A DNA stretch of 5,064 nt. It comes from Bacteroidia bacterium (GTDB lineage Bacteria > Bacteroidota > Bacteroidia > JABDFU01). The stretch is from positions 1 to 5,064 of the forward strand of contig JADLGT010000221.1 of the NCBI GenBank assembly GCA_020849195.1. Direction: 5' to 3'. This document shows, in pieces, positions 1 to 5,064 of the stretch (position 1 is its first letter; every line of letters starts with the position of its first letter). The position numbers were made by a program, and so were the translations under genes. A model generated the notes under the pieces. That model was given only the letters and a program-made list of their open reading frames with translations. It was not told the origin of the DNA and made no database searches.

Positions 1-1008
1 GGTGGCAAAGGTATGCGCGTTGTTGAACAAGAAGAAGACCTGGAAGAACAAATGAAACTGGCTATAAGTGAGGCTACATCTGCCTTTGGTAACGGCTCTG
101 TATTTATTGAAAAATATGTTTCTGCACCACGACATATTGAAATACAAATACTGGGCGATACGCACGGCAATATTGTTTACCTTTTTGAACGTGAATGTTC
201 TATTCAACGCAGGCATCAAAAATTAATTGAAGAAGCCCCCTCCTCTATTCTAACTCCCGACTTACGCAAACGTATGGGCGAATGTGCTGTGAGTGTTGCA
301 AAAGCCTGCGCCTATGTGGGTGCAGGAACTGTTGAGTTTTTGGTGGACGATAAACTTAATTTTTATTTTCTTGAAATGAATACACGCTTACAAGTTGAAC
401 ACCCGGTAACCGAAATGATAACAGGTGTGGATTTGGTAAAAGAACAGATTAAAGTAGCAAGAGGAGAAAAGCTTACTATTAAACAGGAGGAGCTTAAAAT
501 AAACGGACATTCTCTTGAGGTGCGTGTGTGTGCCGAAGATCCCTTAAATAACTTTTTACCCGACATAGGAAAATTGGCAAATTATGTTCCACCAAAAGGA
601 CCGGGAGTTCGCGTTGATGATGGTTTTGAAGAAGGGATGGATATACCAATTTATTACGATCCGATGATTGCAAAACTTATTACATACGGCAAAGACAGGA
701 ACGAGGCCATAAGCCGTATGGTTAGGGCAATTGATGATTATAAAATTACCGGTGTTGAAACCACCTTGGCTTTTTGTAAATATGTGCTGCAGCACGATGC
801 TTTTATGTCGGGAAATTTTGACACAAATTTTATCAATCGATATTTTACTCCCGATAAGCTAAATGTGGATGATAAAGATGAAGCAAAGATTGCTGCTATT
901 ATTGCCGCGGAATTAATGGAAACAAAAAAAATAGTAGAAAATACTTTTAAAACAGCTATTGTGTCCACTTCAAAATGGAAACAAAACAGACTAAAGTCGG
1001 ATAAATAA
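1..1008 (+). CDS. accC: Biotin carboxylase subunit of an acyl-CoA carboxylase (5' partial)
   Basis: Catalyses the ATP- and bicarbonate-dependent carboxylation of biotin on a carrier protein, the first half-reaction of acetyl-/propionyl-CoA (or pyruvate) carboxylases; cytoplasmic. The reading frame is open from base 1, where codons 1-6 read GGKGMR, the glycine-rich ATP-grasp loop. The ATG at 13 is therefore internal, and about 165 N-terminal residues lie outside the window. Numbering from that Met, RHQK ends at Lys70, GTVEFL holds Glu108, and EMNTRLQVEHPVTEM holds Glu121, Asn123, Arg125, Gln127 and Glu129. Arg171 in EVRVCAEDP matches the catalytic E. coli AccC Arg338. The biotin carboxylase C-terminal domain follows to about residue 280. 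A charged tail of ~50 residues comes after it, longer than E. coli AccC and typical of the ~500-residue Bacteroidota propionyl/acetyl-CoA carboxylase subunits. There is no biotinyl domain in the frame, so the carrier must be a separate protein. The acyl-CoA substrate cannot be decided. The family assignment is very secure. Confidence 0.96.
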   Translation, partial: GGKGMRVVEQEEDLEEQMKLAISEATSAFGNGSVFIEKYVSAPRHIEIQILGDTHGNIVYLFERECSIQRRHQKLIEEAPSSILTPDLRKRMGECAVSVAKACAYVGAGTVEFLVDDKLNFYFLEMNTRLQVEHPVTEMITGVDLVKEQIKVARGEKLTIKQEELKINGHSLEVRVCAEDPLNNFLPDIGKLANYVPPKGPGVRVDDGFEEGMDIPIYYDPMIAKLITYGKDRNEAISRMVRAIDDYKITGVETTLAFCKYVLQHDAFMSGNFDTNFINRYFTPDKLNVDDKDEAKIAAIIAAELMETKKIVENTFKTAIVSTSKWKQNRLKSDK

Positions 1009-1055
1009 AAATTGCAACTGTTTGATTTTGAGATTATTGTTTTTAATTAACTTGC

Positions 1056-1082
1056 TTATGTTGATTTTTTAATGCAACATAA
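1056..1082. repeat. Imperfect hairpin between accC and the DUF4294 gene
   Basis: TTATGTTG at 1056-1063 is the exact reverse complement of CAACATAA at 1075-1082, with an 11-base AT-rich loop. It lies about 50 bases after the accC stop. It has no G+C-rich stem and no clean U-run, so it is at best a weak terminator. It also overlaps the spacer of the candidate promoter for the next gene and could equally be chance in AT-rich DNA. Confidence 0.25.
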
Positions 1083-1091
1083 ATACTTTAA
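1061..1091 (+). promoter_or_regulatory. Candidate Bacteroidota-type promoter for the DUF4294 gene
   Basis: TTG at 1061-1063 is followed, after 20 bases, by TACTTTAA (1084-1091). This is a partial match to the Bacteroidota sigma-ABfr pattern TTTG-N19-21-TAnnTTTG. It lies about 70 bases before the ATG. The match is incomplete at the end of the -7 box, so this is only a suggestion. Confidence 0.22.
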
Positions 1092-1163
1092 ATTTCGTTT
1101 AACCACAAAGGATGAAGGGGTACAATTGTTGATAATAAAATTGAAAGAAGCTAATATCATAAA

Positions 1164-1766
1164 ATGAAAAAGTTTTGTTTCATATTGTTCAGTTTCATTT
1201 TAACGGTGTGTTACTCACAAGCACATGCGGGCAACGGCGATCGCAATCAACTGAAAGGCTTTGTTGTTAAAGCTACTGTTATAGAAGGAGACACACTACC
1301 TGTGGTTAACCTTCACGAGGCTGTGATAGTAGATCGGATGGTATTTACCAACGAAGAAGAAGCAAAAAAGTACCGCATTTTGGTTCGCGATGTTCGCAGG
1401 GTTTATCCGTATGCTGTACTTATTGGGGTAATGGTAAAAGATTGCGATCAGCAAATGACATCTATGAACAAACATCAAAAGAAAGAGTTCATGAAAAAAA
1501 TGGAGCCTCGTATAAAAAATCAGTTTGAAAAAGTGTTTCGTAACAATACGGTGAATCAAGCCGAGGTGTTAATAAAGCTTATCGACCGGCAAACAGGTGC
1601 CACCTCTCACAATCTCATTAAACATTACAAAGGGAGTTGGAACGCCTTCATGTGGCAGTCGGTTGCAATAATTGTAGGCACCGACCTCAAAGATCGTTAC
1701 GACCCCAACGGAGTTGATAAAAACATCGAACACATTGTCCGGCAAATTGAATCGGGGCTTTTGTAG
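1164..1766 (+). CDS. Secreted DUF4294 family protein
   Basis: A 200-residue protein of unknown function. Residues 1-22 form a signal peptide: MKK, then a hydrophobic core FCFILFSFILTVC, with a likely cleavage after AHA. The mature part is therefore expected outside the cytoplasmic membrane. It matches my knowledge of DUF4294, a family found mainly in Bacteroidota. Recognisable blocks are GDTLPVV (42-48), a basic VRDVRRVYPYA (74-84), LIKLIDRQTGATS (136-148), a Trp/Phe-rich WNAFMWQ (159-165) and DRYDPNG (178-183). The C-terminus IESGLL is the usual end of the family, which supports the TAG at 1764-1766 as a true stop. AAAGAAG about 17 bases before the ATG is a poor ribosome binding site, normal for this phylum. 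It sits 155 bases after accC and 101 bases before pdhB, so it probably has its own promoter. No catalytic residues are known to me and no function is inferred. Confidence 0.9.
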   Translation: MKKFCFILFSFILTVCYSQAHAGNGDRNQLKGFVVKATVIEGDTLPVVNLHEAVIVDRMVFTNEEEAKKYRILVRDVRRVYPYAVLIGVMVKDCDQQMTSMNKHQKKEFMKKMEPRIKNQFEKVFRNNTVNQAEVLIKLIDRQTGATSHNLIKHYKGSWNAFMWQSVAIIVGTDLKDRYDPNGVDKNIEHIVRQIESGLL

Positions 1767-1820
1767 CGTATTAATCCCATCCTTCCCATTCCTCCTTTCT
1801 TGAATTTTAATGTTATGTTT

Positions 1821-1850
1821 TTTGGTTTATTTCGGTTAATTTTACTTTCC
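1821..1850 (+). promoter_or_regulatory. Candidate promoter for pdhB
   Basis: TTTG at 1821-1824 and TACTTTCC at 1843-1850 are separated by 18 bases, resembling TTTG-N19-TAnnTTTG with mismatches in the last two bases of the -7 box. The -7 box ends 17 bases before the pdhB ATG, which would give a very short leader. A second possible -7 box, TAAATTTT at 1851-1858, has a less suitable spacing. Low confidence. Confidence 0.22.
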
Positions 1851-1867
1851 TAAATTTTAAAAATCGT

Positions 1868-2851
1868 ATGAGAACTATTGAGTTTAGAGAAGCCCTTCGC
1901 GAAGCATTAACCGAAGAGATGCGTAAAGATGAGCGTATTTTTCTGATGGGTGAAGAAGTAGCCGAGTACAATGGTGCATATAAGGTGAGCAAAGGTATGT
2001 TGGTCGAGTTTGGGGCAAAGCGTGTAATAGATACACCCATAGCCGAACTTGGATTTGCCGGAATTGCTGTTGGCGCTGCCATGAATGGCCTAAGACCTGT
2101 AGTTGAATTTATGACTTTTAATTTCTCTCTTGTTGCCATAGATCAGGTTATAAATTCGGCTTCAAAAATGATGAGCATGAGCGGAGGACAGTTTACTGTG
2201 CCTATGGTATTTCGAGGACCCACCGCTTCGGCAGGAATGCTTAGCTCACAACATTCGCAAGCGTTTGATAATTGGTATGCCAACTGTCCCGGATTAAAAG
2301 TAATTGTTCCGTCCAATCCGGCCGATGCAAAAGGTTTATTAAAGTCGGCTATTCGCGATAACGACCCTGTTATTTTTATGGAGAGCGAACAAATGTACGG
2401 CGATAAAGGCGAAGTGCCTGATGGAGAATACCTCATTCCTATTGGTGTTGCCGACGTAAAAAAACATGGCAATGATGTTACCATTGTATCATTTGGAAAA
2501 ATTATGAAAGTGGCAATGGCTGCCGCTGCCGAACTTGAACAAGCAGGCATTAATGCCGAAGTCATTGACCTTCGTACAATACGCCCTATTGATTACAATA
2601 CAGTTATCGAATCAGTAAAAAAAACAAACAGACTCGTTATTGTTGAAGAGGCATGGCCATTGGGTTCTATTGCAACCGAACTGGCTTTTAAAGTTCAAAA
2701 AGAAGCATTTGATTTTCTTGATGCACCCGTACGCAGGGTTACTTCCGCCGACGTACCTCTTCCTTATGCTCCCACACTAATTGAAATTGCTCTGCCGAAT
2801 GTACATCGTGTGGTTAAAGCTGTGAAAGAGGTATTGTATATAGAAAATTAA
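1868..2851 (+). CDS. pdhB: Pyruvate dehydrogenase E1 component, beta subunit
   Basis: Beta chain of the heterotetrameric, thiamine-diphosphate-dependent E1 enzyme, which decarboxylates pyruvate and passes the acetyl group to E2 lipoamide; cytoplasmic. It is complete at 327 residues, the normal length. The N-terminal transketolase pyrimidine-binding domain spans about 3-180. It contains FLMGEEVAEYNGAYKV, DTPIAELGFAG with the ThDP-activating Glu60, and SSQHSQ with the conserved active-site-loop His129. The C-terminal transketolase domain (about 195-320) begins at GVADVKKHG and includes VIDLRTIRPID and VIVEEAWPLGS. The start MRTIEFREAL matches the family N-terminus. The alpha chain (pdhA) and E2 are not in this window, so the subunits must be encoded elsewhere; in many Bacteroidota pdhB is separate from pdhA-pdhC. 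Branched-chain 2-oxoacid dehydrogenase beta is related, but GEEVAEYNGAYKVSKG is characteristic of PdhB. Nothing is unusual in the sequence. Confidence 0.96.
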   Translation: MRTIEFREALREALTEEMRKDERIFLMGEEVAEYNGAYKVSKGMLVEFGAKRVIDTPIAELGFAGIAVGAAMNGLRPVVEFMTFNFSLVAIDQVINSASKMMSMSGGQFTVPMVFRGPTASAGMLSSQHSQAFDNWYANCPGLKVIVPSNPADAKGLLKSAIRDNDPVIFMESEQMYGDKGEVPDGEYLIPIGVADVKKHGNDVTIVSFGKIMKVAMAAAAELEQAGINAEVIDLRTIRPIDYNTVIESVKKTNRLVIVEEAWPLGSIATELAFKVQKEAFDFLDAPVRRVTSADVPLPYAPTLIEIALPNVHRVVKAVKEVLYIEN

Positions 2852-2853
2852 TT

Positions 2854-2887
2854 CCGGAGACCGTCCTAAAAAGTATCACCCGCTACA
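2854..2887 (-). repeat. Imperfect direct repeat, copy B
   Basis: On the + strand this copy starts CCGGAGACCGTCCTAAAA and ends GCTACA. It starts two bases after the pdhB stop codon. It aligns with copy A at 3071-3101 (CCGGTGAGTCGTTCTAAAA ... GCTACA): with one gap, about 15 of the first 18 aligned bases agree, as do the final six. The middle of the motif is variable and three bases longer here. I do not recognise the motif, and strand is assigned arbitrarily as that of the ORF between the copies. Confidence 0.4.
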
Positions 2888-2913
2888 TTTTGTGTTATAC
2901 TTCAATTTGTCCA

Positions 2914-3051
2914 TTACTCCCTGCTTTTTAAAGTCTGTTTCATTTTCAGGAACACCCGAATTCCTTTATCCGAAAAATATTTTTCTATTCTTTCGTTCAG
3001 ACCTTTGTAAAAGCCCAAACCCTCCTCCTTTTCCAATTTCAGTTTGTTCAT
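2914..3051 (-). CDS. Possible small protein of 45 residues, or remnant of a longer gene
   Basis: Reads MNKLKLEKEEGLGFYKGL at the start and KQTLKSRE at the end. It is lysine/glutamate-rich, with an amphipathic stretch around LNERIEKYFSDKGI, a composition more protein-like than the other frames here. An in-frame TGA lies two codons upstream of the ATG. Beyond it the same frame continues as QRILERLTGNDYH after a TAG, so it could be the decayed 3' part of a longer gene. It starts 94 bases after the stop of the zinc-ribbon gene, on the same strand, and lies between the two repeat copies. There is no clear ribosome binding site. I do not recognise a family, and coding status is uncertain. Confidence 0.25.
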   Translation of the reverse strand: MNKLKLEKEEGLGFYKGLNERIEKYFSDKGIRVFLKMKQTLKSRE

Positions 3052-3070
3052 TTTTCAATGATAGTCGTTG

Positions 3071-3101
3071 CCGGTGAGTCGTTCTAAAATGCGTTGCTAC
3101 A
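3071..3101 (-). repeat. Imperfect direct repeat, copy A
   Basis: The + strand reads CCGGTGAGTCGTTCTAAAA, then a short variable part, then GCTACA. It is the partner of the motif at 2854-2887, in the same orientation, with 217 bases between the starts. The two copies enclose the possible 45-residue ORF. Confidence 0.4.
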
Positions 3102-3145
3102 CTCCTCCAAAGTCGTATTGGTCTATGTTTCACTGTCGTAGTAAT

Positions 3146-3703
3146 TTATTGATACATCTCTGGTGTTACAGAAAATTTGTGGGCAAATTCGCCGTTCTTG
3201 TCTTTGTAATAATAAATCATCGTTACCTTCTTATCCCTATAAATTTTCATGTCTGGGTTTGTTTTCACATTGTTAATTATAATTGGCTCAACATATTTTT
3301 TAATTGTGTCTATACTTACTTCTGCTTTTGTGATATTAACCAAAGTATAATTGTATTGAAAAGCATTGTCGGGTAGGGCTACTGCATTGTCAAGTCGGGT
3401 TTCGGAATCCACCATTAATGGACAAGTTTTATTGAGTTCACTTGCAGCTTGCATCATTACTTTATCAAATGATGGAGGCTTAAAAAACAGTTGTTGAACT
3501 CCCCAATATGCAAGCCAAAAAGCGATAATTCCGACAATACTGCCTATGATTCTTTTCTTTCTGTGCTGAGTCGATGTACTCGGCTGCACACGTCCTTCAA
3601 CAGTTTCATCTTTTGCTTGTGGAAGTTCATATCCACATTGTTTGCAATATTTTGAGCTTACCCAGTTACCGGATCCACAGTTAGTACAAGCTATATTGTC
3701 CAT
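3146..3703 (-). CDS. Zinc-ribbon, single-membrane-segment protein of unknown function
   Basis: 185 residues from the chosen start. The N-terminal double CxxC zinc ribbon has Cys6, Cys9, Cys20 and Cys23 (CTNC...CKQC). A polar linker (about 30-47) and a basic HRKKR follow. One transmembrane helix covers about 52-74 (IIGSIVGIIAFWLAYWGVQQ). The ~110-residue C-terminal domain, expected outside the cytoplasm, contains LNKTCPLMVDSETRLDN (90-106) and FQYNYTLVN (115-123) and ends SVTPEMYQ. The CPLMVDSETRLD/YxYTLVN pattern resembles a domain I know from uncharacterised proteins of several phyla, so the fold is probably conserved; no activity is known to me. The frame is open to an ATG at 3742, but the ATG at 3703 is preferred: the zinc ribbon starts directly after it, and a good -7 box at 3740-3747 would overlap the longer start. 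The gene lies downstream of the recA terminator, so it is probably transcribed separately. Confidence 0.82.
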   Translation of the reverse strand: MDNIACTNCGSGNWVSSKYCKQCGYELPQAKDETVEGRVQPSTSTQHRKKRIIGSIVGIIAFWLAYWGVQQLFFKPPSFDKVMMQAASELNKTCPLMVDSETRLDNAVALPDNAFQYNYTLVNITKAEVSIDTIKKYVEPIIINNVKTNPDMKIYRDKKVTMIYYYKDKNGEFAHKFSVTPEMYQ

Positions 3704-3739
3704 GTTGATTTGCTTTTTATTTTTAAAATTACAGTCCCT

Positions 3740-3747
3740 CAAAAATA
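3740..3747 (-). promoter_or_regulatory. Candidate -7 box for the zinc-ribbon gene
   Basis: On the minus strand this reads TATTTTTG, an exact match to the Bacteroidota TAnnTTTG -7 box. It lies 36 bases before the ATG at 3703, giving a plausible short leader. A good TTTG -33 element at 19-21 bases is not visible (the nearest, CTTG, is 24 bases upstream), so support is partial. It falls between the recA terminator and the gene, where a promoter is needed. Confidence 0.35.
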
Positions 3748-3803
3748 ATACTCATACCACCGATCCCTCACCAAGAACGCCAAAAATCAATCGATCATTA
3801 TAC

Positions 3804-3836
3804 AAAAAAGCCAACAGATTACCTGTTGGCTTTTTT
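3804..3836 (-). terminator. Strong intrinsic terminator downstream of recA
   Basis: A perfect 14-bp inverted repeat: AAAAAAGCCAACAG (3804-3817) pairs with CTGTTGGCTTTTTT (3823-3836) around the 5-base loop ATTAC. On the minus strand the stem GCCAACAG/CTGTTGGC is followed by six U residues, 20 bases after the recA stop codon. The A-run on the other side makes it potentially bidirectional. It ends the recA transcript and insulates the zinc-ribbon gene. Confidence 0.92.
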
Positions 3837-3856
3837 GGCTTTTGGGTAAGTTAAAA

Positions 3857-4921
3857 TTAATTAACCTCTGGGTTTGGTATGGGCTTGGGCTTCAACGCTT
3901 CTTTAATTTTATTTTCAATTTCCTCGCCAAGTTCCGGATTGTCAATAAACATTTGCTTTACCGCATCGCGCCCTTGGCCAAGTTTAGTACCATCATAGCT
4001 AAACCATGAGCCACTCTTCTGAATAATTCCTTGCTCAACACCAAGGTCAATAATCTCGCCTACTTTCGAAATGCCATCTCCAAATATCATATCGAACTCA
4101 GCAGTACGGAATGGAGGGGCCACTTTATTTTTTACAACTTTAACACGTGTGCGGTTTCCAATTACCGACTCTCCTTCTTTTAACTGTCCAATACGACGAA
4201 TATCCAAACGTACGGAAGCATAAAATTTCAAAGCATTACCGCCGGTAGTCGTTTCGGGATTACCAAACATGATTCCAATTTTTTCACGAAGCTGATTAAT
4301 GAATATGCAACAACATCCTGTGCGATTTATATTCGCGGTTAGCTTACGCAAGGCTTGCGACATCAAACGTGCCTGCAAACCCATCTTCTATTCGCCCATT
4401 TCGCCTTCAATTTCGCTTTTGGGTGTAAGTGCCGCAACCGAGTCGATTACCACAATATCAACGGCACCGGAGCGAATAAGATTATCGGCAATTTCTAGGG
4501 CCTGCTCTCCATTGTCGGGTTGAGACAGTAATAAGTCTTGAACATTTACCCCGAGTTTTTGAGCATACACACGATCGAATGCGTGTTCGGCATCAATTAT
4601 TGCAGCTACCCCTCCTGCTCTTTGCACGTTAGCAATGGCATGAATGGCAAGTGTTGTTTTGCCTGAAGATTCGGGGCCATATATTTCTACAATGCGCCCT
4701 TTAGGCAGCACCCCTGTTACTAAAGCCAAATCAAGCGTCAGAGAACCGGTGGGAATTATTTCTACCTGCTCTACTACAGAATCATCCATTTTCATTATCG
4801 TTCCTTTGCCGTAAGTTTTTTCCAACTTATCAATGGTAAGTTGTAAAGCTTTAAGCTTTTCTTTGTTCACTTCTGTTAGTGACGCTTTCAAGTCTTTTGG
4901 CTCTTTTGTTTCTTTGCTCAT
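3857..4921 (-). pseudogene. recA: RecA recombinase, interrupted by an in-frame TAG
   Basis: RecA forms ATP-dependent filaments on single-stranded DNA, drives strand exchange and triggers LexA cleavage. The frame spans 355 codons, normal for RecA, starting [10 protein letters not shown] and ending PIPNPEVN. Visible landmarks are Walker A GPESSGKT (82-89), IIDAEHAFD with catalytic Glu112, Walker B IVVIDS (Asp160), loop L1 EGEMGE-stop-KMG (172-181), [10 protein letters not shown], and loop L2 with [20 protein letters not shown]. Codon 178 (4388-4390) is TAG, where RecA normally has Ser (E. coli Ser162). Upstream (4391-4921) gives a 177-residue N-terminal piece. Downstream, the same frame resumes with AAG ATG and stays open and well conserved to 3857. 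Two further oddities are Val68 and Val71, where E. coli has Gly52 and Gly55. The good conservation on both sides points to a very recent mutation or a sequence error rather than an old pseudogene. It begins 39 bases after the peroxiredoxin gene, on the same strand, so co-transcription is possible. I see no SOS box in that short gap. Confidence 0.93.
4388..4390 (-). other. recA: In-frame amber codon splitting recA in DNA-binding loop L1
   Basis: The minus strand reads GGC GAA TAG AAG ATG GGT, translating G-E-stop-K-M-G. Bacteroidota RecA normally reads G-D-S-K-M-G. The conserved loop-L1 Met (E. coli Met164) is the ATG two codons after the stop, so an independent start of the C-terminal half is formally possible. 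Confidence 0.9.
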
Positions 4922-4960
4922 GTTATATAGGTTTTATAGTTACGTAATTGGTTTTGTGAT

Positions 4961-5064
4961 TTAGGTTTTGGAATTTAATACTTGTTCGGCATGTGTGTTA
5001 GTATCTACATCCGCAATTATTTTTTCAACAAAACCTTCTTCCGAAATAATAAAAGTTGTGAGTA
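4961..5064 (-). CDS. bcp: C-terminus of a Bcp/PrxQ-type peroxiredoxin (5' partial)
   Basis: The last 33 codons and a TAA stop (4961-4963) of a gene whose start lies beyond the window edge. The fragment reads LTTFIISEEGFVEKIIAD followed by VDTNTHAEQVLNSKT. The (R)xTFIID-x-x-G-x-(I/V)-x-x-(I/V) strand pattern, then a D/K-T-x-x-H-A-x-Q-(I/V)-L helix, is the typical C-terminal end of thioredoxin-dependent peroxiredoxins of the Bcp type, which reduce hydrogen peroxide and organic hydroperoxides in the cytoplasm. The catalytic cysteine is not in the window. It lies 39 bases upstream of recA on the same strand, an arrangement I associate with Bacteroidota. Other AhpC/TSA subfamilies are possible, since only the tail is visible. 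Confidence 0.75.
   Translation of the reverse strand, partial: LTTFIISEEGFVEKIIADVDTNTHAEQVLNSKT

Larger units (their letters stand above)
2852..3145. other. 294-bp stretch between convergent genes, probably non-coding or decayed
   Basis: This lies between the stop of pdhB (+) and the stop of the zinc-ribbon gene (-). Plus-strand frames here (for example one starting at 2892) give low-complexity F/P/S-rich products with no family resemblance. The stretch contains two imperfect copies of one motif (2854-2887 and 3071-3101) and one small minus-strand ORF with plausible composition (2914-3051). I see no clear hairpin terminator, although two converging transcription units would be expected to end here. 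It may be the remnant of an inserted cassette. Confidence 0.5.

Noticed and set aside
2143..2565. 140-codon minus-strand ORF
   Set aside because: Antisense shadow of pdhB; no motif, and pdhB is clearly the coding strand.
2852..3145. Complete insertion sequence, CRISPR array or tRNA in the gene-free stretch
   Set aside because: No transposase frame, no terminal inverted repeats with target duplication, no regularly spaced repeats, and no cloverleaf-like arrangement could be seen.
2892..3376. Two overlapping plus-strand ORFs (from 2892 and from 3068)
   Set aside because: Their products are F/C/S/N-rich without domain features, have no start signals, and the second is antisense to the well-supported zinc-ribbon gene.
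3704..3742. Longer start of the zinc-ribbon protein at 3742
   Set aside because: Adds 13 residues of unremarkable sequence (MRDCNFKNKKQIN) before the zinc ribbon, and overlaps the best -7 box of the region.
4388..4390. Selenocysteine or pyrrolysine at the recA stop
   Set aside because: Selenocysteine uses TGA, not TAG. The position is a serine in a DNA-binding loop with no reason for pyrrolysine, and TAG is a normal stop in the neighbouring gene.
4382..4393. Intein, intron or programmed frameshift in recA
   Set aside because: Nothing is inserted and the frame does not change across the site; only one stop codon replaces one residue. Frameshifting would leave the conserved frame.

Overview
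The window looks like an ordinary chromosomal segment of a Bacteroidota bacterium. It is AT-rich. Nearly all of its genes are housekeeping genes with close counterparts in that phylum. It encodes a DUF4294 protein, a family I know mainly from Bacteroidota. The starts lack strong Shine-Dalgarno sequences, and some upstream regions carry TAnnTTTG-like elements. The genus cannot be named from this sequence.

Layout: the left half is read on the + strand. It holds the C-terminal two thirds of a biotin carboxylase (1-1008, start outside the window), a secreted DUF4294 protein (1164-1766) and a complete pyruvate dehydrogenase E1 beta subunit, pdhB (1868-2851). A 294-bp stretch without a convincing gene follows (2852-3145). 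It carries two imperfect copies of a ~31-34 bp motif around a possible 45-residue minus-strand ORF. The right half is read on the - strand. It holds a small zinc-ribbon/single-TM protein (3146-3703), a strong hairpin terminator (3804-3836), recA (3857-4921) and the last 33 codons of a Bcp-type peroxiredoxin gene (4961-5064).

The most important observation is that recA is interrupted by a single in-frame TAG at 4388-4390. This is codon 178, equivalent to E. coli Ser162 in DNA-binding loop L1. Both halves are otherwise in the same frame and well conserved. The local bases (GAA TAG where GAT AGC would encode the usual Asp-Ser) look like a one-base insertion plus a one-base deletion close together. 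Two glycine-to-valine changes near the Walker A loop fit the same pattern. A recent null mutation or a consensus-sequence error is more likely than stop-codon recoding, because the DUF4294 gene in the same window ends with TAG at the family's normal C-terminus.

Functionally the genes cover acyl-CoA carboxylation, pyruvate oxidation, homologous recombination/SOS and peroxide defence. They are a neighbourhood rather than one pathway. I found no RNA gene, CRISPR array, complete insertion sequence or convincing new defence or mobile system.
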